DNA from: Casuarius casuarius
Lineage: Eukaryota > Chordata > Aves > Casuariiformes > Casuariidae
DNA length: 64,000 nt
NCBI GenBank assembly: GCA_003342895.1
Contig: PTFA01000280.1
Location: forward strand, 192,331-256,330
Reading direction: 5' to 3'
Shown in pieces: positions 51,581 to 64,000 of the stretch. Position 1 is the stretch's first letter; every line of letters starts with the position of its first letter. A program made the position numbers and the translations under genes. Below the pieces are notes generated by a model that worked only from the letters and a program-made list of their open reading frames with translations, ran no database searches and was not told the DNA's origin.

Positions 51581-54399
51581 GCTGAAGAGATTTTGAATTT
51601 GTGAATTGTTGTTTTGTAGTGGTGTCTCAAATACAGGATGCACTTAATTGAGATACATACTTAACAAGTTTATTCCAGTCTAAAACCGTAATTGAGTGCA
51701 TGAAGCCAACCTGGATTAGCCATCTCTCTATACCTCATAACCATGTTCCCCCCCTCACCATTCTCTCTCGTGCCCATCTCCTTCTTGCATATAAATTGCA
51801 TCTCAGCATACTCAAAATTAATCCTCAGAGAGACCATGCAAATCTAATCCTCAAAATAAATCATCAAAAAAAAAAAGAAACCTTGCTTCATTCTATTTAC
51901 GGAACCAGCACACAGATAGCACAAGGATTAATCACGTAGCAGTGATAAAGATTTGCACAGCTTGAGTTCTTTTGACACTCAAAATGATCTAACTGGTTGA
52001 ACAAGTATGCTTTAATACGGCACTGTCTACCTACCCTTTACGGGAGTGCTAGGGCACTACCAGTCTTTGCCCTACATAAAACATCCCAATCATTTTAGGG
52101 GAGAAAGGGCATGCTTTTAAAACTACTTTTAAATAAGCTTCTTCCCCACCACATGCTGCCACAATTATAGAATAGTATTGTTTGTAAGAAAAAGTCTCAT
52201 CTGGCAAAGGGTAACAGAATGAGATGGCTAAAGGTAGATTTGCTATTCACAGTAAACTATTTATAGTTAAATTCAGTTCTGTTAGATTTAAATGCATTTT
52301 GTTACCAGACACCGACGTGGAACGCTGGGACCGTAACCCAGGGTATTAACAAGACACCACGTACTTCCACAGATGCTCAGACCTCTGCGGATGCTTGTGA
52401 AAGCCGCCACAGATTCACGGGGATTTGTTCAAATCTGAAGTTCTTACTCATCTTGACTTACAATCACAAAATCAATAGAAGGCTGTTAAATATTGACGGC
52501 ACTAACCCGACTCCACTGAGATGTTTTCAGGACTGATCAGCAGGGTGTTCCTCGCAGGCCTAGAGCAGCAATGCCATTTCTTGTTCAAAGCTTTTTAATC
52601 AAAGAAAAGTCAGAAACGGAAACGCTAGTTATGCATAACTATATCTAATCCTGTTTGTAAACACAAGACACTCAAAATAGGTAGCAACTAAAACAACCTC
52701 CCTTCAAGTCAGATATTCTGATTAAAGCAATTAATTTATGCTTTCACATTAGCAATGTTTATTTTACTAACTAAGCCTTGGAGATCTGACTTTTTTCCCC
52801 TGAATGTGCTGAAAGTCATCTGTTTTATTCTGAAAGTAATAGGAGCCATCATATATTTCGCTCTGAGAGCAAGCAGAGCAGAATGAAAAATCCTTTTTGA
52901 CCAAGTAAAAACCAAACTCCGGAAAGTAGTTTCCTGAACACATAACGAGAGATCCGATGAAATGGACTTCTTCAGCCAGATAGGTAGAGGAGCAAGAGTT
53001 AGCAGGAAGAGAGCAAAGGGCTCATCAGCTTTGTGGAAAACACAGTATAGAGAGGAGAAAGATCCTGTAGATTTTATAAATCACTTTAAATATGCATTTA
53101 CCAGAGATATTTGGAATATGCTGGAAAATAGGGGTGACCCAGAAGGACAAAGTTCTCTGTTTTACTTTGATTCTACTTTAAGACATATACTAACAGATTT
53201 ATTCTCTTTCCATCTGTTATTATAGGTAATAAAGGACACCCCAGACTAAATTCTGCTCAAATTTTTTTTTTAGTTGAGCTCTACCATTGGGTATACTAAA
53301 AACACTTGAAACACCATTCGAATCCGTATATTGGTTAGGTGCTACAAAATGAGCACCTTACTTACCTTACAATACTTAAGTATTGCATAGGAAGATCAAG
53401 GAAGACTAAATATGATTTTTTGAGTTTTAAACACTGTGTATAATATTCATAGTAGCTTTCAGGATTTTGGGTTTGTTTTGCTGTCAATATGTAACAGTAA
53501 ATCAACTCACAAATGAGAATAATTTCTGACCAAGAATTCAGGAGGAAATTCAAATTCCTCCTCACATTGACAATACTTGAACTTTAATGTCATTGATGGA
53601 AAATACTGCTATCATTTCCCTCTGAGGATCCATCCTTGCTTAAATGAACACAAGTTTACTATTTATATTCCTCATACTATTGAGGTGACACTATTACTCA
53701 AATAATATGCATTTGCATTCTTGCAAATTTTGAATGTATGCTCAAATCTTCATTTATTCAGTCATATGCCTGCAGCTATCTGGAAAGAGAATTTGTCTAA
53801 AGATTTATTCAGCTATGCAATTTATAGCCACAGCTAGAAACAAAGAACACCAGGATCTACTTTCTCCACTTATCAAGAACAAGGCTATGGGCACTGGGAA
53901 GTCTAAGATTAGGCCTTTGATCACTGGAGATTTCAAAGATACTCATCAGGATAACAGTAGGTGATGTGCAAGGTCCAGAAATTAGCTTGGTTTTAGAAGA
54001 AACACAAAACTGCATTTTTAAGCAGTTTAGCAGCCTACAGGATTCTCAGGCCATTCCAGATGTAGCTCCGGAAATGATTTCTTTACAGCAATACCAGTAT
54101 TTAAAAGAAAAGCGGCTCTTACTTTGCCAAATATACAAAATCTGTTTAGAACTGCACTGCTAAGAGCCAACTGTTGCACACGCTGTAGTTACACTCACTA
54201 ATAGCTGTACAGAGGGAATAACATGCAATGGGAATTTGCACCGGTTCAAAGATACTTCCGCATGGAAATCAGCAAGGGCAACCAAGAGGAAGGGACTATA
54301 CAGAAACAGCTGCCTGTTAAGTACCCAGCTCACACAAACACACAACTAAAAAAAGCACTTTAGCAGACTTCCACATTAAGAAGTTTCTTGCTACAGACG

Positions 54400-54475
54400 C
54401 TATCTGTAGCGATCCTCAGCCAGAACGGGGCGGGGGTGAACCAGATGGTCTTAAGGTTCTCGTCAGCCCATATTT
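54400..54475 (+). mobile_element. Degenerate CR1 LINE 3' end
   Basis: The segment GGGGGTGAACCAGATGGTCT followed by TAAGGTTCTCGTCAGCCCA resembles the 3' end of chicken-type CR1 LINEs, where a 'ggaccagatgacctttaaggtcccttccaaccc' motif precedes the terminal octamer repeats. The terminal ATTCTATG-type repeats are not preserved, and no reverse-transcriptase frame is present upstream, as expected for a short 5'-truncated old insertion. Boundaries are approximate. Confidence 0.6.
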
Positions 54476-57336
54476 TTACAATTTTTATGTTCCCAACAAT
54501 ATTAGTGAGAAAATATTAAAATGCCCAGTTCATAAATTTTTTAGAAGAAACGCAGGCATGTCACTCAACCGTTTTCCCTCCCTTTACATGGTTCATTTAA
54601 TGTCCTGCCTTCATGCATGGGTTTGTTTTTGTGAATTTTTTCAGTGTCTTGACCCTACTGGAAAAACAAAAAAAAAAGCAAGTGACTTTATCTCAATGGC
54701 TGAAAGAGCAAAGTGGTCATAAGATTATAGCACATTTCACCTTATTTATAGTGTCTACAGTAAAAACTTTTATGTCACTGCCTTACATGTTTTTTCAAAA
54801 GAATACCATTTATTCATTTGAAGAGTTATTTTCCCACTGCATAATATCCTGCATGATCATTAAGTAGCTATTAGTATTGCATATTTTACTTTGGCATTTA
54901 TGTTGCATAAAAAATGATTAAAGAATCAACAACCATGCTTTTTTCATCAAATGATTTCTATTTCATTAACTGTACTTCCAGTAAATTATGCAGTAATGAA
55001 GTTTTATCCTTTATAACAATTGCACTTATTACTAGTGGACAAGATAATCAAAAACAACACATATTTATTAAAGTTTGACAACTACAGTGCAGACAGGAAT
55101 GTATTGTTTCTGCCACACACTAACAACCTGTGATCCTCTATGAAGGACTAAAGAGCACAAGAGACCCACACTGAAGAGGGTTTTTTGCAAGATACGCTTT
55201 TTTCCCTAGGAACTCTCTCAAACAAAATGAATATACAGCGATATCTATCACAAGCAAAGCCAGAAAGTTGAAGGAGCACAACTAAATAATCCTCTGATAT
55301 ATATATTTTCCCTTCCCTGACTTTTTCTATTACAACATGATCTTTTTTTTTAAAATCCTACTATCACAAGAGTTACAGTATTTTTCAAACGAGAAACCAT
55401 GGATCCCTTTCCTAAGTGACTCTGGTTGTGATTTTAAAGACAGACTTTCTTTATTCATATTTTGGGCATGACAATAGTATCCAATGATCCAAAGAACACT
55501 AGCTGAACAGCGAAGCTGAAGGCAGAAAAATGAAGGAAATAGGAAATGGTAGATTCTACTCACAAAAATGGAGCTAATAAAAAAAAAAATAGAACTTTAT
55601 GAAAAAAATAAAATGGAAACAATGAAAGGGTTTTTTTTTATTTCTGAAGATGATGCCCACAGGAATCCAGACCCCACCAATGCACAACCAGCAACACAAG
55701 AGCTACGGCCTGATCTAACACAGCCACTTCCGAACCTATCCAAACCTTGGCAAGGGCACAGGTTCTTCCCAATCCCTCCCCTCCAGGCTCACAGTTATGT
55801 CAAGTTGCTCATATTAAAAAAAAAAACCATCACCCTCACTCACAAGCCGCAGTACCAGGATCTATGAAGGATTAAGAAACTAATAGTTTGTAACTTAGTA
55901 ACTCACAGCTCATTTAGTCCGAGAGCGTTCAGAGCACGTTAGTGTTTTTCACAAGACACGAGTTTCCTCTCTCTCATCCACAATTTAACGCAAGTCACCA
56001 TCAAGATGAATGATTTAAACCTGTTAAAAAACAATCACCTCCCCCTGCCCCCAAACATATTGTATTTAAAATAAATGCAGTAACACGCAGGCAGACAGTG
56101 GAGCAAGAACCCTAAGTTTATGTGGGTTTTCACCTTATATCAAAGTGGTCTCCCTTTGAACATTTACTCCCTCAAACATCACCTAGCGACCCTTCAGTCT
56201 AGGCTTTCAGTGACTTCCTGGAGACATTTTTATTTTTGCCACATTCTTTCCCGCAGTCACAGACCCTCCATGTGGCCTTCCAAGTGCGAGACAGACAAGA
56301 CAAACTCACTGCCAAATATTATCAAAACCCTCCCTTCTACCTGCTTATATCTGACTTTCTCTTGTGTTTCTACATCTCTTGACCAATTCTATTTGAGCAG
56401 CGTAAGCAAGTGATCAGAGCTTTTTGCCTCTAACACCCACATTTTCCATGATACATGAAAATAAGCAACTTTGGCTTTATTTTAAGATATCTATTTTATG
56501 AGTGCACTCCTTTCATGCAGAGGAGGAGTGGTTGTAGCCTGCTTAAAAGAGAGCAGGAGTCAAGCAAGCACACAGTGGGATGAAGGCAATATGAATTACA
56601 TTTAACATATTTAGAGCACTTACCTTTTTAAACTGGTAATGCTTTTGCTTATATTTTGAGGTGAGTGCATTCTAACATTATTAGTTTTCAAACAGTTTGC
56701 ATACTGGGGGCACAAACTGATCAACTAATTAAGATAATCAAAAGTATCTAGTCTCTCCCTGAGTAACCAAGAGAAGCCTGAATCACAGAGAGGTCTCACG
56801 CACTGTCCATGACGAACACTAGCTTGAAGGAAACTGCTTGTGAAAGCGATGCCACAGCGTAATCCCAGCTACACGGAAAAGTTTACTTGAGAGTAAGCCT
56901 GAAAGTTTGCTAGAAGAGCATAAAGGTCCGAATAGAATAGATCTGAGAGGAGGGAGGGAGAGAAAAAGCCCGACAGCAGAGCCTGGGACAAGCAGCTAGT
57001 ACTGGAAACCAGTAAGGTGCGAGTGCCTTTGGGCCACCTGAAGTGATGAACTCGGCAGATATGAGAAGAGCTACAGGAAACATATGGATTGATCAGAAGA
57101 ATGCCAAACATGGATGTATTATGACCGTTGCAATTAATTTTACAAACAAATTGTCTTCTGAGAATGGTATAAAATAGTGCTTAGGAATAGTATTCAGGAA
57201 TTAAGCTCGAATACTGAAAAATTAGGCAGAAAAATATGTAAACTCACTTAATAAGCAGTTTTTTTCATCTTGTACGGCATAGCTTCTCAACCACATAGAG
57301 GCTTATTATCACAATTTGACAGAACAGTTTGAGATT

Positions 57337-57352
57337 AAAAAAAAAAAAAAAA
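57337..57352. repeat. Poly-A run (16 A)
   Basis: Uninterrupted A on the plus strand in intronic sequence. Confidence 0.9.
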
Positions 57353-58083
57353 GAAACAGCAGGGAGGACAGGAGGAATCCAAACAAAGGATGCAAGCGAC
57401 CCTGACTTCAGATGACACAGAAATACTTAATAAAGAGTTTACACTACTTGAATTACAGCCCCTTATACTCACACTATTTCTTCTTTGGCTTAAGAGGACT
57501 GCCACCTACCGAGTTACCCACATCTTTATATGTTATTAGGAAAAAGAATACCATTACCTTCAAATAATGAGAGTTTTCATAACAGCTTTTACTTTTTCTT
57601 ATTTACACATAAAGACCCCAAAATGTAATCAAATCTTGAAGGTTGAGAGTGCAGAACATCACTTTTCTTTGCTGCAGAAGTAGTTGCAGTATTAAACTGG
57701 AAAGTCTTGCTTGTAACTGGTTCAAAACTATACAGTCCTTAGGTTATGACGGGGATATGCTGGAGATTAGCCCAGAGAAAGCCAGCAACTTTACAACCTT
57801 GTATTTGAAGCTAGCTTGGTAACCAAACTCCCCCCAGCTGTACAGAAAAAGTGTTCAAGTAGCGCAGACAGCGGGTAAAGCGCAGCGTCCCACCTTCCCA
57901 GCCCCTCTCCTCAGCACAACCGAGGCAGGAAACCAGCCAGCAAGGAGGCCCAGAGAACACCACCCCCAATACACAGACACTCATCAACGGCACTCCCCGA
58001 ACAGTGTCTGTCGCCACCTGACATACCCCAGCTCTCATTTTCAATTAGAACAAAACAGATGATTCAGATCTGAAACTCAGCTT

Positions 58084-58105
58084 AAAAAAAAAAAAGAAAA
58101 AAAAA
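58084..58105. repeat. A-rich tract
   Basis: Twelve A, one G and nine A on the plus strand; low-complexity intronic sequence. Confidence 0.85.
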
Positions 58106-61100
58106 TCAGTGACAACTGCTTTTCTTCATCCTAAAATATGGCACTGACTGAGGAACAGCACCAGCCTGGTAGCTGGTTAGCACGTACAGATTTTACTAGA
58201 ACTGCACAGTTTAATTGCTCCGTGTATTCTGCAATACCACGACAGTTTTGCCGCAGTTTTTATAGAGAAGCGGTCCTCAGCGCCAGGCGGGATTTCTGCT
58301 TAGCTTCTGCGAGACAGCCACCAGAGCATGAAAATGCACTACTTTTCCTGACCCTAAAAAGACTTATCTGTAAGGATCCCTACTCACTCTCCGATTACCA
58401 GAGCTTTCCTGCGGTCCTGCTGCACCAGGAAAGCTTGGCTTGCTGGTTAGCTGGTTTCAGTTCCATACATAGGCAAGACGGGATCATCTCTGGAAGATTT
58501 CCTAGTGATTGGTTACGTTACTGCCTCTAAGGAGTGTGAACAAACGGACACACAACAGATTTATAAATCTGCATTAATCTATAATCCAGCAACCATTTCC
58601 CCTGTCTACTAAAAGAGTCTTCACAAACTTGTACACAGTATGAGAGTCCAAGACAAGCCGCGCTGCTTGAAGTGCAGCCTCCGATTTAACACAATATAAC
58701 AGTACGCCTCCTTTCCCCCTCTCTCCCGCTGCCCTGGCACGTCCTTTCTCAGGTCCTCATATCCGAGCACGACGAACAGTGGACTGAAATGTGGCTGAAT
58801 ACGGATTCTGCACCAAAGAATGCCATCTAGTGACCATCGCCCGGATACAGCGCTGCGATCAGCAGCGCGTCCGGCTCCGACTGTTAAGATAATGCATTAC
58901 AGATTACATGTGCGCGCTTATTTTGTTACCTTTTTCTGTGCAGATGAGGACCAGAAGGGATAAGATCTTAACCAGAGTATTTTTAATCTGTACGAAAGAG
59001 AGCTCGTAGCGGACGAGGAGACATTGGACCTCCCTCTGCAAGTTTTAGTCACTTCCTCCGTGCTCCAAGCGCTCCATCCGGAAGGGGGCTTCTGTCTCAC
59101 ACAATGCTTTTAAGGTAACTGCCTCCATGTGGGTCCATAAACAGCCCCAAATTGAGTCATTTATTGTTTGCCAGCATTCTGGAAACAGGAACAAACCCAT
59201 TTTCCCTTGCTACCCCACTTTTCTCCTTTTTTTTCTTTCTTGAAGAAAAAAGTTGAGATTACTCCAGTACGTTCCTTATCTAAGGTATTTTGCATAGTGA
59301 TCTCTCTTATACAGCACTGTTGTAAAAAACAGATGATACGCTACGTCTTGCCTGCACAGAAGCATGCAACACAGCTGAATGTAAACTGTATTTTATATAA
59401 ATCTGAAAAAAAAATTTTTTTTCAATGCAGAAGAGAAAAAGAAGGCCTGGTATCATAATAATAAGGATTATAGCATGCTTTGATCTTGCAAAACAAGACT
59501 TTGTCTCAAGTACTAACTTGAAAGAAACATATTAGCATCCTAGCCGCTCACCTCCTGGTAAGGGCATATTACGTGCTGCTGCTGAAGACTGTCATATTCG
59601 ATTGTTTTGACGATTCCCCTTGTTGGTCTTTACTTCCCTCCTTTAGAAGATTAGAAGCACGTCCTGCCGAGTGGCTAACGCTCACAATAATATCAAGTGT
59701 GATATACAAAATTATGCAGCATGCTGCTAAATAAAATAAGTTATGAAAAACAGAAGGGGTTCACCCAAACCATTTCCTATTTCAAAAATACTCCTGTTTT
59801 TTACTCCTGCTTCTGTCTTGCTATTGGATACCAGATTTAGCTTTTGATTAACTTAGAAACTTACACTACTCTATTCAGATCAGTTTTGCCTTCACTTCAA
59901 ACAGTAACCTTTAGGTAGCAGGTAACAGGAGCAGTGACGAGCAGCTGCCGCCGTTAACCTCAGCAGCCCTCGGAACAGACTGCACCAACATGATCGTAAT
60001 CGTAAACTTTGCAAGCAATATACAGAGACAATCAAATCTCAGCTGTTCACAAGAAAACCTAATCTCACCAGGGATGTCTCATAAGACAATTAAAGTGAGG
60101 TTATGTACTATATAGAGTTAGATAGCAAAGATGAACTCTTTTACAGCCATCACAGTCTTGATGAAATTGCCTACTAGCAAACATAAAAAAAGGCTTTTGC
60201 ATAATATCAGATGGAAAATTGCAAGCTATGCCAACTTACAATTAATAATTACTATTAAAAGCTCTGCATTAAAGTTGGATGGTTCCAGAAGAACACGTAT
60301 TGACAAAACCTCAATGCCACCCTTTTGACGCCTCACACAAAGTAGGACTATCTACACAGGGACTTACCTTCCTCCACATAGATATGATATAAACCACCTG
60401 TTAAAAGCGTATCAAACAATTCTGCACTCAATTTTATTAATACCTCTCCATTCACAGAAATTCACAGTTCGGTGGTTTTACTGCTTTGTAAGCTAATCAA
60501 GATACTACACTGAACACAAATAACAGTTGCAGTACTCTTTGGATAAAAATTATAAGGGATGCTACGAGAGATCTTGGAGAAAGAGGCACCTCCTTGTGCT
60601 CACCTTATTGCAATAGGGCAGAACACGAGGAATCTTTTCTGAAGCCCAAAGGGGATTTAAACAGAGGCACAAATGAGACATGTACACACACAGCAACCAA
60701 AAGTTAAATTAGAGAACGGAATTCAAGCTTTGATTGTATCTTTTTAAAATTCTGCTACTGTAGGTTAGAGTAATTGATTTTCTGTAAGGAAAAGATGCAA
60801 TCAGCAAGTTAAGAAGGAAGGAACATTTTTGAATATTGATATTCCACGTGAAGATACTAGAACAGTCAGATTTATTGAGGAATATGTTTCTAAACAGATG
60901 TTTGAGATTTTATGTATTAATGAAGTTAGCTTACTTGTGTAATACAATCTTTGAATTCCAAGAAGACTTAACTTACATGCTCAAACACATATGACAATTC
61001 AAAATATGTTATTGTTCCTAAGATGTTAAAAATATGCAAAGTAGGTATGTTAATGTATCGTCATAGTTAACTAGGGTTGTAGGATTATCTGAAGAGTGTT

Positions 61101-62343
61101 TTTTTCTTTTTGTACTCTAGAATAGCTTGCCAAAAAAGTACGGAAAAGGCTTCAGAAATGTCTCTGCATTCAGCCTTGATTAATAACAAGGCAGAGAAAA
61201 ATCAATAGAAATCAGTGGCACATACATACGCACATAAAAGCATATCTGACCACATAAGCAAAAAGAATATTGCAAAGCCACTGCTAAAACATGACTTACG
61301 GCATCATGAACAAGCTATTAAAATACATACGGCATATGTAGACTTCTTAGGAGGGGAAAGCACAGTGTTTTATTGCACTATTTTTATGAAAACATTTAAA
61401 ATATGTCATAGAGGTTAAAATCATGCTAGACTAAAATGCAGTTACGTGAACACCAACTAAAACCTAGAACTAGTCCATTTATCTATGAAGCGATGACTTG
61501 CAGCCGATTGACTCGCACATGGAAGGAAGGTGCAAGCTGCAGATGGAACTTCCTTCGCAGCGGTGACACCTACAGAACTTCTCTGCTTTGTTCTCTACTC
61601 TGGGAAAACTCTCTCTTCTCTACTCAATTGCTTATTTCATAAATCTTATTAAAAAAAATCCCTTGAGTTACCTTTAAGAGGAATAACTCACTGTCAAAAT
61701 GAACCAATAGGTTAGAAAACTAAATCCAGACATACTGATGCAATAATCACTTCAGCCTTGTTGCCCAGTACAGTTTGTGAATAGTTTAAATTGTCAGAAT
61801 GTCTCATTTTTTATATATCCTCAAACAAAAATTTTTAAATTAAAATGTTGCAAACTGTCAAGCCACTTCCTATTCATGCCTAAATAAAACAAATTTAGGA
61901 ATAAAGCTGGATAACTTCAGTTTTCTTTTTGACCTTAAGGCATAAACCTTCTATTAGAAAAGAAAGTAGGTATAACCTGTCTGGGTAGCTGAGACACATT
62001 AAGTGAGGTAAAAACATGTAGAAAGTCCAACTTAAAAAAAATAAAAAAGAAACAGCAGACTTGCACGCACTCATTCTTACAAGGTGTGGGCAGGTAGCTT
62101 TTACGCCTGTTGTCACACAGTAGCACGTTATTTTACTGCTCTTCAGGACACATAGGTGAAATAATGGTTGTGCAACAGGCAGAAAGAATGAAGCCGCATC
62201 CACGACAGCACAGGAGGCTCTGCCCTTGCCTGCTTCCTCCCCTCCTCGTCTCCCCTCATGCTGACAAAACGCCAGAGATTGCTGCTCGCTTCTCTTTGCC
62301 ATGGAGGGAGGGCACTAATCCGAGGCTTTTCCCTCTACCCAGT

Positions 62344-62409
62344 TTCAGTAACATTACCAAGATGCAGGAATTTAGCTTCAGTAACATTAGCAAGATGCAG
62401 GAATTTAGT
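62344..62409. repeat. Two-copy 33-bp tandem repeat
   Basis: The unit TTCAGTAACATTA(C/G)CAA followed by GATGCAGGAATTTAG(C/T) occurs twice head to tail, at 62344-62376 and 62377-62409, with two differences. The period is a multiple of three, so the plus-strand frame crossing it repeats an 11-residue block, but nothing else suggests that frame is coding. Confidence 0.9.
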
Positions 62410-63823
62410 TATTTGACACTTCTACTGTTATGTCAAATTTGATTTTAAGAAACTCGCCACATGTTACAAAGTTATGGTGGGAAGGAACCAACGCATGAAC
62501 AGACTGCAAGAACACGTGAGCCCTGCTTCTTTGGAAAAACTGAAGTAACGGAAAAGATGCACTTTCTTCTTTGTACCCTGAAGTCTTTTATTAAAAAAAA
62601 CAAAAAAACAAACTTCTGCAATAGGCTACTTTTAAAATTAGAGCCTTAAAAATATCTTGAAGGTGACAGCAATGATATTTTCAAATGCTCTAATGCTTGG
62701 TATCAGCCATATTCCAAGCAAAATGCTTTAGCGCTGGGCAGTACGGTTCCCAGGAAGTCACTGGTCTCTCAGATTTATGAATAGCAGTAACTTTAATGCA
62801 TACATGGGTGTGAAAACATGAAAGCTACTCCTTGCTGTTTCAGGGGTGGGGTGAACTGTGTTCCTTAGTATCATGATCCTTAAGTTAACGTATTTATAAT
62901 CCTTATTTTAAGACTTGAGTATAAGCAGCTATGGGCTAAGAAGCATAAAATGAGAATGGATTAAGACTATTTTAATTCAAAGTGACATTTGCCAATACAG
63001 AGATTTATGGCAATTTTAATTCACACCTTCATTTCAGACGACTTTTCATCATATCCACAATCTTTTTGTAAGTCAAATACTCCCTGAGGTCCTAGCTGGA
63101 CCACAGACTGGCCCAAGTCTGGACTGATGGCAGTGCTGNGACCACACGCTGTGGATGTGGAACACACCAGCTTGTCAGTTAAGTAATATTTGAACAATAA
63201 CCACTTCAATGTTATTTATTTTCATTAAAAGCAATTAGCCGGTTAACAGGCCAGTATGTTTAGTATGCTTTGAAATAGTAGCTGCAAGTCAAACCATAAA
63301 TCTGTCGCTTAATGTGGCTCAGTGATGGACTCCATGGTCCAGAGCCTGCACTGAAAAGGTCCTTCCACAGGTTAATATGAAAGTTTTGGTTTAAAAATAC
63401 AAAACAAATCCCCCACCACCACACACTCACAAACACAACTCCTTTCCAGAGCGAGATTCCAGCAATCAGAGATACATGGTATTTTAAGCCCACATGTTTA
63501 AGTAGTCAAGTAATCTGTTTAACATATCTGAAACACTAGGATTAAGGAAGAATGGGAGCTTTGTCACAGGTGACTCTCATCAGAAAGCCCAGATCCTCTT
63601 CCCAGTGCTGCAGAGCCTCCCTGTGGCGCTGCTGGCAAGTGACTGATTTCTGCCGATTCTGCCATCAGCTTGGCCGAAACAGGGATGATGGTAGCCTGTT
63701 CCACATGGGGCCCCGAGACACTAATTAATGAGTTGAAAACTGGAATTCAAACAGGCTGCATTACGTAAGGATAATACATTTCACTGCATTAATTCAAAGC
63801 AAATAGGGTAGCACAAGAAGAGC

Positions 63824-63845
63824 AAAAAAAAAAAAAAAAAAAAAA
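63824..63845. repeat. Poly-A run (22 A)
   Basis: The longest homopolymer in the window, on the plus strand near the right edge. No retroposon body or target-site duplication was recognised. Confidence 0.9.
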
Positions 63846-64000
63846 TCCATAAATGGATTTTTATAAAAGTTACTTACTAGCACAGTTGCTATAACTGTAT
63901 GAAAATCACAGCGAGCTGACCTGCTAGTTTCATTTGCATCATTTCTAATGCTTTTCGTGCATGCCGAAAGGCTGGGGTAACTGTGTGAGCCGAAGGGGCG

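Larger units (their letters stand above)
34721..64000 (-). other. SHANK2: SHANK2 upstream intron (partial)
   Basis: Sequence between the linker exon and the right edge. I searched for reverse-complement signatures of the SHANK2 SH3 domain (GFWEG, GHIGWFP) and saw none, so the upstream exon lies outside. Long SHANK2 introns are usual in vertebrates. The stretch contains a CpG-rich element (36880-37180), a candidate terminal exon (36232-36462), several poly-A runs, a diverged CR1 end (about 54400-54475) and a 33-bp tandem repeat (62344-62409). No other gene is recognisable on either strand; open frames are short and mostly shadowed on the opposite strand. Confidence 0.75.

Noticed and set aside
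13592..57688. Exact 17-bp match between 13592-13608 and 57672-57688
   Set aside because: One such match is within what chance allows for a window of this size, and the flanks do not align.
34721..64000. SHANK2 SH3 or ankyrin exons
   Set aside because: Expected further upstream, but no reverse-complement match to their conserved motifs was seen, so they are taken to lie outside the window.
1..64000. tRNA, rRNA, CRISPR arrays, intact transposons or endogenous retroviruses
   Set aside because: No characteristic sequence or structure of any of these was seen; the window reads as plain vertebrate intron with a few exons.

Overview
This window is vertebrate nuclear DNA, most likely from a bird. 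It is AT-rich and non-coding for most of its length, and very poor in interspersed repeats. Two decayed CR1-type or amniote retroposon fragments are recognisable, there are no SINE clusters, and coding sequence occurs only as short exons bounded by canonical GT-AG sites. There are no operons, rRNA or tRNA genes, CRISPR arrays or intact transposons. Nearly all of the longer open frames are chance frames in introns. Species cannot be fixed from sequence alone; bird is an inference.

The one gene I can identify is SHANK2 (ProSAP1/CortBP1), a postsynaptic-density scaffold, on the minus strand, so transcription runs from high to low coordinates. Three coding segments are clear. (1) 34645-34720 is the linker exon between the SH3 and PDZ domains, used only by long isoforms. 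(2) 15728-15810 is the first PDZ exon, carrying the GFGF carboxylate-binding loop. (3) 13991-14115 is the second PDZ exon. The exon at 15728 has an alternative, longer form reaching 15902. There an ATG run preceded by an in-frame stop starts the short CortBP1-type isoform, which reads straight through the splice acceptor used by the long isoform. The SH3 and ankyrin exons lie beyond the right edge and the rest of the PDZ, proline-rich and SAM exons beyond the left edge; I did not find them here.

Layout: 1-13990 is the intron after the second PDZ exon and contains a CpG-rich element at about 11.34-11.81 kb. 14116-15727 is a 1.6-kb intron with a UG-repeat close to its 5' splice site. 15903-16400 is the 5' region of the short isoform. 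15811-34644 is an 18.8-kb intron (for the long isoform) with a well-formed candidate cassette exon at 22787-22887. 34721-64000 is the 3' part of a large upstream intron, with a second CpG-rich element at about 36.88-37.18 kb and a candidate terminal exon at 36232-36462.

The most interesting points are isoform control signals inside SHANK2: the nested alternative first exon, the possible poison exon that would truncate the protein just before the PDZ domain, the CpG-rich element whose minus-strand ATG and donor are in the right phase for the next exon, and the UG-repeat next to a PDZ-exon donor. These candidates rest on splice-site pattern and frame only and need transcript data.
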